DNA from: Campylobacterales bacterium
GTDB lineage: Bacteria; Campylobacterota; Campylobacteria; Campylobacterales; Arcobacteraceae
Length of the DNA: 11,441 nt
Assembly (NCBI GenBank): GCA_027064245.1
Contig: JAMOPZ010000230.1
Span: forward strand, 1 to 11,441
Reading direction: 5' to 3'
The notes under the pieces: generated by a model
Seen by the model: the letters and a program-made list of their open reading frames with translations, nothing else
Database searches by the model: none
What the model was told of the DNA's origin: nothing
In this document: positions 1 through 6,710 of the stretch, one piece after another
How positions within the stretch are numbered: position 1 is the stretch's first letter
Layout: each line of letters starts with the position of its first letter
Translations under genes and position numbers: made by a program

Positions 1-1527
1 TTAACAAATCAATATTATAGTTATATTTATAAAGTATTAAATTTTAATACAACAAAAGAATTTATTTTATATTTTGGAATAGTATTAATGTTATTTTATA
101 TTTTCAGAGGGATTTATATTGTATATTATGGTTATTTGTTGAATAAATTTTCAATGAATAAGTACACCTTACTTATTTATGAAATATATAAAAAGTATAT
201 TAATATGCCATATGCTACTTTTGTTAATAAAAATACAGGAACAATGTCAAAAACACTAATATCTGAAGCCTATCAGTTGGCATTTATAGTACAAAATGTA
301 ATGATTTTTATATCGGAGATTCTAGTAATAATTTTAATGTATGTTGTTCTTTTATTTGTAAATATAAAGATGACATTATTATTAACTATTATTTTAGGGA
401 TAAAAGTGTTATTACTTAAATTAACCATATCAGGTAAGTTGAAAATAAAAGGAAATCAAAGAGCTATAGCACAAAATAGTTTGTATAAAATGATAAATGA
501 GACTTTTGGTAATTTTAAGATTATTAAGTTTATATCAAATCAAGAACGATTAAGTAAGAGTTTTTTAAATACGGCAGATAAATATTCTAACATATTTATA
601 TCAAGTAATACGCTACAATTAGTTCCAAGAAGTGCCTTAGAAATGACAGGTTTTGGCATGTTGATAGCTTTATTACTATATATGGTTATGTATAATGAAA
701 ATGCAATAATTATAATTCCTCTAGTAACAATGTATGCATTAGCATTGTACAGAATATTGCCAGCAATAACAAAAATACTTAATACATATAATAATATTAT
801 ATTTCATTCAAAATCACTAGATATAGTTTATGATGATTTATCATGTAAATATATAGAAGAAAAAGAAGAAGCAATTAAATTTAATAAATTTATACAGATA
901 AAAAATTTATCATTTTCTTATACTAAAAAGAATACTATCTTACAAAATATTAATTTAAAAATCAAAAAAGGTCAAAGTGTAGCATTTATAGGAGAAAGTG
1001 GTAGTGGAAAATCTACTCTTGTAGATTTAATATGTGGTATATATAGACCAGATAGTGGTAATATATATATAGATGATACTGAACTTACTAATGATAATAT
1101 TGTATCATGGAGAAAGAAAATAGGGTATATACCTCAATCAATATATCTTTTTGATGGAACTATTGCAGAAAATATAAGCTTTGGAAGAGATTATGATGAA
1201 GAGAAAATAATAAAGGTATTAAAACAAGCAAATATATATGATACTATTAAATCAAAAGATGGCTTACATACTATGGTTGGAGAAGGTGGTATTCAGCTAA
1301 GTGGTGGACAAAAACAAAGAATAGGAATCGCAAGGGCATTGTACGGTGATCCAGAAATACTTGTACTAGATGAAGCAACATCTGCACTTGATACTGCTAC
1401 TGAAACTGCTATAATGGAAGAGATATATAAAGTTAGTCAAGATAAGACTTTGATGATAATTGCTCATAGACTAAGTACTATTGAGAAATGTGATGTAAAA
1501 ATAGATGTAAGTAAAATGAACAAATGA
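1..1527 (+). CDS. PglK/Wzk-type ABC flippase (5' partial)
   Basis: Probable ATP-driven flippase moving undecaprenyl-diphosphate-linked oligosaccharide across the inner membrane, as PglK of Campylobacter and Wzk of Helicobacter do. The frame is open from base 1, upstream of the first ATG at 88, so the true start lies outside the window; 508 residues are visible. The N-terminal part carries several hydrophobic helices (about visible residues 20-45, 95-135 and 205-250). The ATP-binding domain has Walker A GESGSGKST (991-1017), a Q-loop IGYIPQ, the signature LSGGQ (1297-1311), Walker B ILVLDE (1357-1374), SALD and the H-loop AHRLST. Membrane and ATPase parts lie in one chain, so the protein should act as a homodimer. 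The C-terminus ends soon after the H-loop. The stop overlaps the next gene by ATGA. Family assignment is firm; the exact glycan is inferred from context, and a lipid or peptide exporter is much less likely here. Confidence 0.88.
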   Translation, partial: LTNQYYSYIYKVLNFNTTKEFILYFGIVLMLFYIFRGIYIVYYGYLLNKFSMNKYTLLIYEIYKKYINMPYATFVNKNTGTMSKTLISEAYQLAFIVQNVMIFISEILVIILMYVVLLFVNIKMTLLLTIILGIKVLLLKLTISGKLKIKGNQRAIAQNSLYKMINETFGNFKIIKFISNQERLSKSFLNTADKYSNIFISSNTLQLVPRSALEMTGFGMLIALLLYMVMYNENAIIIIPLVTMYALALYRILPAITKILNTYNNIIFHSKSLDIVYDDLSCKYIEEKEEAIKFNKFIQIKNLSFSYTKKNTILQNINLKIKKGQSVAFIGESGSGKSTLVDLICGIYRPDSGNIYIDDTELTNDNIVSWRKKIGYIPQSIYLFDGTIAENISFGRDYDEEKIIKVLKQANIYDTIKSKDGLHTMVGEGGIQLSGGQKQRIGIARALYGDPEILVLDEATSALDTATETAIMEEIYKVSQDKTLMIIAHRLSTIEKCDVKIDVSKMNK

Positions 1528-2444
1528 ATCTAGTACCAATAATAATCTTTACATACAGAAGAAAGATAGATGAACTTATATTAAGTTTACTAAAAAATAA
1601 ATTAGCGAAAAATAGTGAACTGTATATATTTTCAGATGGATATAAAAGTGATATAGATAAAAAAGATGTAGAAGAAGTAAGGGAAAGCTTAAATAATATT
1701 AGTGGATTTAAAAATATTACAATTGTAAAATCAGAGATAAATAAAGGTTTAGCTACATCAGTAATAGAAGGTACTATAAATATACTTAATGAGTATGAGA
1801 AAGTAATAGTTTTAGAAGATGATCTAGTTGTTGCTGATAACTTTTTAGACTATATGAATGAAGCATTGGAGTTTTATAAAGATAATCAAAATATATGGTC
1901 TATATCTGGATATACACCATTTTTAGAATGTTTGGATGATTATGATAAAGATATATTTTTATCACTTCGTGCTAGTTCATGGGGATGGGCTACATGGAAA
2001 AACAGATGGGATAGTATAGATTGGGATATAAAAGACTGGGATGATTTTAAACAAGATAAAAAGGCTATAAAGAGATTTAATCTAGGTGGAGATGATTTAT
2101 ACAAAATGCTAGAAATTCAGATGTTAGGTAAAATTGATTCTTGGGCTATAAGATGGTGCTATAATCAATTTAAACTAAATGGTTATACAGTATATCCTAC
2201 TAAATCAAAGCTTGTAAATAACGGCTTTGATGAAAAAGGTACCCATAATGCAGATGGATTAGAAAGATGGGAAGTGAAATCATCAAATAATACAGTTAAA
2301 TTTGAAAATATAAATGTAGATGATAATTTAATTAAATGTTTTGCAAATAAATATAATATGCATCTAAAAACAAAAATAGGATATCTTTTGAAAAAGTATG
2401 GTGGATATAGATTAGCTAAACAAGTGTTAGGAAAATTTAGATGA
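1524..2444 (+). CDS. Family 2-like glycosyltransferase
   Basis: Probable cytoplasmic glycosyltransferase adding a sugar from a nucleotide donor to the lipid-linked repeat unit. The 306-residue protein opens with a strand VPIIIFTYRR typical of GT-A fold enzymes. It has an acidic VLEDD motif (residues 96-100) that fits the metal/donor-binding DxD-type site. A tryptophan-rich stretch follows at residues 152-173 (SSWGWATWKNRW and onward), which recurs in a subgroup of bacterial surface-sugar transferases. The C-terminus is basic with no clear membrane helix. The start overlaps the flippase stop (ATGA, 1524-1527) and the end overlaps the methyltransferase start in the same way, so translation is probably coupled. 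Donor and acceptor sugars cannot be read from the sequence. Distant similarity to the GNT-I type of GT-A enzymes, which also carry an EDD motif, is possible but untested. Confidence 0.82.
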   Translation: MNLVPIIIFTYRRKIDELILSLLKNKLAKNSELYIFSDGYKSDIDKKDVEEVRESLNNISGFKNITIVKSEINKGLATSVIEGTINILNEYEKVIVLEDDLVVADNFLDYMNEALEFYKDNQNIWSISGYTPFLECLDDYDKDIFLSLRASSWGWATWKNRWDSIDWDIKDWDDFKQDKKAIKRFNLGGDDLYKMLEIQMLGKIDSWAIRWCYNQFKLNGYTVYPTKSKLVNNGFDEKGTHNADGLERWEVKSSNNTVKFENINVDDNLIKCFANKYNMHLKTKIGYLLKKYGGYRLAKQVLGKFR

Positions 2445-3170
2445 AAAAAATAATAAAATATATTCTTTATGTAATGTCAAAGTTATATTTAAAAACATTA
2501 GGTCAATTACTATATATAATATCAAAGAGGTATTCTAATTTACATACAAAATTAATGCATTATAGTGATTGGATATTTAGTAATAAAGAGCCAAGCAGTT
2601 ATAAGCATGAAATTAATTTGTACAATTGGATATATAATCCCTCACAAGTAGAGTTTGTAGAGGGGGGGGGTGTTTGGGAGAATGCTTATTAATAAAGATG
2701 ACAAAGTATTGGATTTGTGCTGTGGTGATGGTAGTTATGCTTATCTGTTTTTTAGTGATATTTCAGGTCAAGTTGATGCTGTTGATTATGATAAAACTTC
2801 AATAAAATATGCAAATAAAAATTATAAAAAAGATAATATAAATTTTATCTACAATGACTTATTGCAGTATGATTTTAAAAAAGACTATTATAATGTAATT
2901 ATTTGGCGTTCTGGTTCAGCTTATTTTACAAAAGAAAATAGACAAATATTATTTTCTAAAATTGCAAAATCACTTAAAAAAGATGGTCAAGTTTATATTG
3001 GAACACCTTTAATGGAAAAAGAGAATTTTAGTGCTAATCAAGTAGAAGTTATCACAAATGAAGAGAATTTTGAAAAGGAATTTAATAGTATATTTAAAAT
3101 AACTTTTAAACAAAAAACTTTTTATAAAAATAGAATAAATATAAATTATGTATTAGAAAAGAATGAATAA
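2441..3170 (+). pseudogene. Class I SAM methyltransferase, frameshifted at a G9 tract (probably phase-variable, OFF)
   Basis: One methyltransferase gene read in two frames. The first part (2441-2692) gives 83 residues and stops at TAA 2690-2692. The second part is open from GTG 2670 to 3170 (166 residues). The break falls exactly at nine G residues (2662-2670). Removing one G (G8) or adding two (G11) restores a single protein of 242 or 243 residues, a normal size for this fold. The restored protein has motif I VLDLCCGDG just after the junction, an acidic AVDYD motif II, the motif IV-like strand YNVIIWRSGSAYF and the C-terminal GQVYIGTPL strand. It most likely methylates a sugar of the glycan or its precursor; O- versus N-methylation cannot be told. 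The start overlaps the GT2 stop by ATGA and the end overlaps the next gene by 8 bases. Called broken here, but contingency switching is more likely than decay because the rest of the gene is clean. Confidence 0.85.
2662..2670 (+). repeat. G9 homopolymer tract (contingency locus)
   Basis: Nine consecutive G bases lie inside the methyltransferase gene, in a window where other runs of G or C are short. Poly-G tracts of roughly this length are the standard slippage sites for phase variation of surface-structure genes in Campylobacterota. At G9 the upstream frame terminates 20 bases downstream; G8 or G11 would be in frame. The tract encodes glycines between the N-terminal segment and the SAM-binding motif. 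Confidence 0.93.
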
Positions 3171-4110
3171 ACATTTATTTAAAAATAACACTAATTTATA
3201 TATCAGAATTAGTTTTTCAATTTTAATATTTGTATTTAGTCTGTATATATTGCCTTTTTATCAACTGGGTGATCAATATTATTATAATTTTTATTATACC
3301 TATATAGGCTATCTAGATAATTTCGATGGAATAAAATGTTGGTCACAATATGAAATCAGTACAGGTGAACCAATATATATTTTTTTAAGTTGGTTATTTA
3401 GTAAAATAGGGGTGAGTCATGTTGTCTTTATCTCTTTATCTAATGCTATATTAACTTGGATTATAATAAGTATTATGCAATTAAAAAGATTTAATACTCA
3501 TATTATTATCCTATTATTATTATTATTAAATTTTTATTTTATGATGTTTTTATTTTCTGCTGAGAGATTGAAATTTGCTATGATTTTTGTAATGCTTTAT
3601 ATACTTTATAAGGAATATAGATATAGCAAGTTTTTTTTATTATTGGCTATGTTATCTCATTTTCAGATTATAATAGGTTATGTAAGTTATTTAATTAAAG
3701 AATTTATATTTCATCGTAAAAAATTGAATTGGTTTTTAATCTTATTAATGATCTCTTTAATTTATTTATTTTTAGGTGATTCTATATATAATAAAGCATA
3801 TTATTACATAAGTAGATATGATCACAATATAAATGTATTGTATAAATCATTTGTTTTTTGTAGCTTAGCAGTTTACTATTCCGATAAGAAAAAAGAGACA
3901 ATGATTTTATTTATACCATTGTTTATTGCAATATATTTATTAAGTGGTGATAGATTAAATGTATTTGCTTATTTGATATTTTTATATTATGCATTGCCTG
4001 TAAATAGAGGACTTAATGTAGGAATTATTACGACAAGTATATATTTTTTATATAAGCTAATTGGATTTTTAAATAATATTATTATATATGGAGATGGATT
4101 TTATAGATGA
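3163..4110 (+). CDS. EpsG/Wzy-like multi-pass membrane protein, probable polysaccharide polymerase
   Basis: A 315-residue, strongly hydrophobic protein with about eight to ten predicted membrane helices, beginning with ISFSILIFVFSLYILPF near residue 16. Periplasmic-type loops are rich in Tyr, Asp and Asn. The pattern of helices, the segment SAERLKFAMIFVMLYILY around residues 127-144 and the LSHFQIIIGY segment near residues 164-173 resemble EpsG-family and Wzy-type polymerases, which join lipid-linked repeat units at the periplasmic face. It is the only polymerase candidate in the window, and its place between glycosyltransferase genes fits. Wzy proteins share little sequence identity, so this rests on topology and context; an O-acetyltransferase or flippase is less likely. 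It starts 8 bases inside the methyltransferase end and ends in an ATGA overlap with the GT4 gene. Its base composition is among the most AT-rich of the window. Confidence 0.72.
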   Translation: MNKHLFKNNTNLYIRISFSILIFVFSLYILPFYQLGDQYYYNFYYTYIGYLDNFDGIKCWSQYEISTGEPIYIFLSWLFSKIGVSHVVFISLSNAILTWIIISIMQLKRFNTHIIILLLLLLNFYFMMFLFSAERLKFAMIFVMLYILYKEYRYSKFFLLLAMLSHFQIIIGYVSYLIKEFIFHRKKLNWFLILLMISLIYLFLGDSIYNKAYYYISRYDHNINVLYKSFVFCSLAVYYSDKKKETMILFIPLFIAIYLLSGDRLNVFAYLIFLYYALPVNRGLNVGIITTSIYFLYKLIGFLNNIIIYGDGFYR

Positions 4111-5243
4111 AAACTTTAGTTATCAATGGTGTAAGTGCTAGAAGGGGTGGTGGGCAAACAAACTTAATAAATTTAATGAATTATTTACCAGAATATGATT
4201 GTAGAGTAATATTTATTTTAAATAGTTCAAATGTAGAATTATTTGATAAATATAAATCAGAACAAATCAATACCTATGAGGCTAAGTTTGCATCTAAAAG
4301 TATATTTCATAGAATATATTGGGAAAAGTTTATATTACCAAAAAAATTAAAAGACTGGGACGCTGATATTTATTATGCACCAGGAGGTACTATGACAGTA
4401 AATGTACCTAAAAAATGTGAAGCAATTACCACATTGCAAAATATGCTACCATTTGATGATGTAGAAAGAAAGAGATTTCCACTTTTTTCATATTTGAGAT
4501 ATAAGCTTTTATTATTGAAATTTGTATTTTTAAAATCATATAAATTATCAGATAAAGTTATCTTTATCTCTAGATATTCAAGAGATATAATAAAGCAGTA
4601 TATACCAAATATAGAAAATAAAAGTACTATTATCCCATTAGGAATATCTGAAAGTTTTTTAAATGCAGATGAAATATATAATTTACCAAATAATATTAAG
4701 ATGGACAATTTTTATTTATATGTATCAAATTTGGATTATTATAAAGCACAAAAAGAATTAATATATTCTTGGAAAAAACTAATTGATGGAGGTTTTAATG
4801 GTCAATTGGTTTTAGCAGGTCCAAATGTTAGTCAGTATGGGAATGAGGTTTTAGATTTAATTAAAGAATTAAAATTAAAAGATGATGTAATATATCTAGG
4901 TAGTATTGATTATAGTAAGCTACCTAGTTTATATAAAATGTCAAAAGCGTTGATATTTGCATCATCATGTGAATGTTGCCCTAATATTTTACTTGAAATG
5001 TTATCTTTTGGTAAGCCTATATTTTGTTCAAATAAGGAACCTATGCCAGAATTTGGAGAAGATGGTGTTATTTATTTTGATCCATATTCTGAAATATCAT
5101 TATTTGATAATATAAAAGAAACATTAAATAATCCAAATATATTAAATACAAAATCTATACAAGCTTCTATTTTATCAAAAAAATACTCTCAAAATGATAC
5201 AATAAAGAAAAATATAGAATATATACTGGATATAAATAAATGA
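4107..5243 (+). CDS. Family 4 (GT-B fold) glycosyltransferase
   Basis: Retaining GT-B glycosyltransferase expected to add one sugar of the repeat unit at the inner face of the inner membrane. The 378-residue protein has the N-terminal glycine-rich acceptor loop ARRGGGQTNL (residues 11-20). The C-terminal donor-binding domain includes YLYVSNLDYYKAQ (about 203-215), LVLAGPN, VIYLGSIDY and the EX7E motif spanning E289-E297 (E-CCPNILL-E), followed by SFGKPIF. These are the usual GT4 landmarks and all are intact. Length is normal for the family. The donor sugar is not predictable; many such enzymes use GDP-mannose, UDP-hexoses or dTDP-rhamnose. ATGA overlaps at both ends (4107-4110 and 5240-5243) place it firmly in the operon. 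Confidence 0.88.
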   Translation: MKTLVINGVSARRGGGQTNLINLMNYLPEYDCRVIFILNSSNVELFDKYKSEQINTYEAKFASKSIFHRIYWEKFILPKKLKDWDADIYYAPGGTMTVNVPKKCEAITTLQNMLPFDDVERKRFPLFSYLRYKLLLLKFVFLKSYKLSDKVIFISRYSRDIIKQYIPNIENKSTIIPLGISESFLNADEIYNLPNNIKMDNFYLYVSNLDYYKAQKELIYSWKKLIDGGFNGQLVLAGPNVSQYGNEVLDLIKELKLKDDVIYLGSIDYSKLPSLYKMSKALIFASSCECCPNILLEMLSFGKPIFCSNKEPMPEFGEDGVIYFDPYSEISLFDNIKETLNNPNILNTKSIQASILSKKYSQNDTIKKNIEYILDINK

Positions 5244-6367
5244 TAATACCATTTCATAAAACACATACTACAAATGATGAGATAGACGCAGCTAAAAGTG
5301 CAATAGAATCAGGATGGCTTACAATGGGTCCAAAAACAGTTGAATTTGAAAATAAATTTAAATTATATTTAGGCTGTAGAGAATCTGTAAGTGTAAATAG
5401 TGCTACAGCTGCTTTGCATTTATCCCTAAAGGCTATTGGATTGCAAAGAGATGATGAGGTAATAGTTCCTACAAATACTTTTGTAGCAACAGCAGAGGTA
5501 GTTACATATTTTGATGCAATACCAGTATTATGTGATATAGAAAAAGATACTCACAATATAGATGTATCTAAAATAGAAGCCTTAATTACAAAAAAAACTA
5601 AAGTAATAATACCTGTTCATTTTGCTGGACAGCCTTGCGATATGGATGAGATATATCAATTAGCAAAAAAATATAAATTAAAAGTTATAGAAGATGCTGC
5701 CCATGCTATTCCCAGCAGTTATAAGGATGTTAAAATTGGATCTTTGGAAGGTACAGATATTACATGCTTTAGTTTTTATGCTACTAAAACTTTAAGTACT
5801 GGTGAAGGTGGAATGGCTACTACATCTAATAGTGATTATGCTAAAAATATGAAAATAAATAGACTACATGGAATTAGTAAAGATGCTTGGAATCGTTATA
5901 CAACAAAAGGAAGTTGGTATTATGAGGTTGTAGATAATGGAAATAAATATAATACTACTGATATAAACTCTGCGATAGGTATCGTACAATTATCTAAACA
6001 AGAAATGTTAATGAATAAAAGAAAAGATATTGCTAATAAGTATAATAATGCATTTATTAATAATAAAGATATTGTATTACCCTATATTAAAAGTGATAGA
6101 ACTACAAGTTGGCATTTGTATGTAATAAAAATAAAAGATAGAGATGAAGCAATAGAACAATTAAAAGATTTAGGTATTGGTTGTAGTGTACATTTTATAC
6201 CTGTTCATATGCATCCTTATTATAAAAATAAATATAATTTAAAAAATGAAGATTATCCTATTGCAAATGAAGTGTTTAAGAAATCATTATCTTTACCAAT
6301 TTATCCAGATATGACAAATGAAGAAGTTGATTATGTTATTAAAAATATTAATAAAATAATAACTTAA
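5240..6367 (+). CDS. DegT/DnrJ/EryC1/StrS family PLP-dependent sugar aminotransferase
   Basis: Converts a keto group on a nucleotide-linked sugar into an amino group, normally with L-glutamate as donor. The 375-residue length is typical. Visible landmarks are SGWLTMGPKTVEFE near the N-terminus, the phosphate/substrate loop SATAALH (54-60), the cofactor-contacting EDAAHA (151-156, with D152) and the PLP lysine K183 in SFYATKTLSTGEGG. The SFYATK context is closer to ArnB/PseC/PglE-like enzymes than to the WbpE-like 3-amino group, but substrate position cannot be settled by eye. No dedicated ketosugar-forming partner lies beside it; the only 4,6-dehydratase here is the CapE-like enzyme, whose product feeds another pathway. 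The ketosugar therefore probably comes from a gene outside the window. The start overlaps the GT4 stop by ATGA. The gene ends block A and is directly followed by the decayed 6368-6706 remnant, which happens to continue in the same frame. Confidence 0.9.
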   Translation: MIIPFHKTHTTNDEIDAAKSAIESGWLTMGPKTVEFENKFKLYLGCRESVSVNSATAALHLSLKAIGLQRDDEVIVPTNTFVATAEVVTYFDAIPVLCDIEKDTHNIDVSKIEALITKKTKVIIPVHFAGQPCDMDEIYQLAKKYKLKVIEDAAHAIPSSYKDVKIGSLEGTDITCFSFYATKTLSTGEGGMATTSNSDYAKNMKINRLHGISKDAWNRYTTKGSWYYEVVDNGNKYNTTDINSAIGIVQLSKQEMLMNKRKDIANKYNNAFINNKDIVLPYIKSDRTTSWHLYVIKIKDRDEAIEQLKDLGIGCSVHFIPVHMHPYYKNKYNLKNEDYPIANEVFKKSLSLPIYPDMTNEEVDYVIKNINKIIT

Positions 6368-6706
6368 CCACAATATTTATATAGATTTTCAAAATTACAA
6401 GATACTCTTGGAGAAAAGATTTTTAGGTTGGTTTTAAATATATATGAGTTAAATTATGATAATATTACTTTTCTTGATTTATTAAATAAGTTAGAAAAGT
6501 TAGATTTTATAGAAAATACAAAAGAGTGCTTAAACTTACGAGATAAGCAAGATTAAATTGCATGTCAGTATGATGATGAGGTTTATGAAATGACACAAGC
6601 AATAAATGATATTTTTAATCAAAAAGATATTTTAAAAGCTATATATATTAAGTTTAAAAAACAGTCTGAACCACTTTTTAATACTAAACAAGACAAGGAA
6701 AAATAA
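6368..6706 (+). pseudogene. Remnant of a HEPN/HepT-like small protein (truncated, internal stop)
   Basis: The 343-base gap between two intact genes contains one continuous reading frame with a single in-frame TAA (6554-6556) and a final TAA (6704-6706). It begins abruptly as PQYLYRFSKLQDTLGEK with no start codon, so the N-terminus is missing. The pattern is alpha-helical and charged, followed by LRDKQD-stop-IACQYDDE. This looks like a worn form of the LRDLRN-x-IAHEY signature of HEPN/HepT-like proteins, in which the R-N and H residues form the RNase site; here N reads D and H reads C. HepT proteins pair with MNT-type nucleotidyltransferases in toxin-antitoxin systems, but no such partner lies beside it. 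It is very unlikely to make a functional product. The HEPN assignment comes from memory of the motif and is moderate; that it is a degraded coding sequence is more secure. Confidence 0.6.
6695..6699 (+). promoter_or_regulatory. Ribosome binding site of the CapE-like gene
   Basis: AAGGA lies 11 bases before ATG 6711, inside the tail of the decayed remnant. It supports 6711 as the start, and this gene starts independently rather than by stop/start overlap as in block A. I could not identify a convincing -35/-10 promoter in the gap upstream; the whole stretch is AT-rich and many weak matches exist. Confidence 0.55.
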
Positions 6707-6710
6707 AAAG

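Noticed and set aside
2670..3170. The downstream half of the methyltransferase as an independent gene with a GTG start
   Set aside because: Its predicted start lies on the last G of the tract, its N-terminus begins in the middle of a typical methyltransferase, and a one-base change joins it smoothly to the upstream half. It is treated as one frameshifted gene.
3511..3528. TTA trinucleotide run (CTA followed by five TTA) in the polymerase-like gene
   Set aside because: It is an in-frame leucine stretch inside a membrane helix in very AT-rich DNA. Slippage would only change helix length by a residue, so there is no good case for a switch.
3631..3638. T8 run, with further 8-base A/T runs at 8999-9006, 9177-9184 and 9978-9985, as possible slippage switches
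   Set aside because: Runs of this length are expected at such high AT content. All the genes are in frame and there is no adjacent frameshift, unlike the G9 tract.
4373..4708. Open frame on the minus strand, antisense to the GT4 gene
   Set aside because: It is fully inside a conserved glycosyltransferase with intact motifs and shows no recognisable domain. The same applies to minus-strand frames at 7032-7253 and 10841-11128.
6368..6706. The gap as a functional antitoxin/HEPN gene or a regulatory RNA
   Set aside because: It lacks a start codon and N-terminus and has an internal stop and altered signature residues. No clear promoter, terminator hairpin or conserved RNA structure could be seen by eye.
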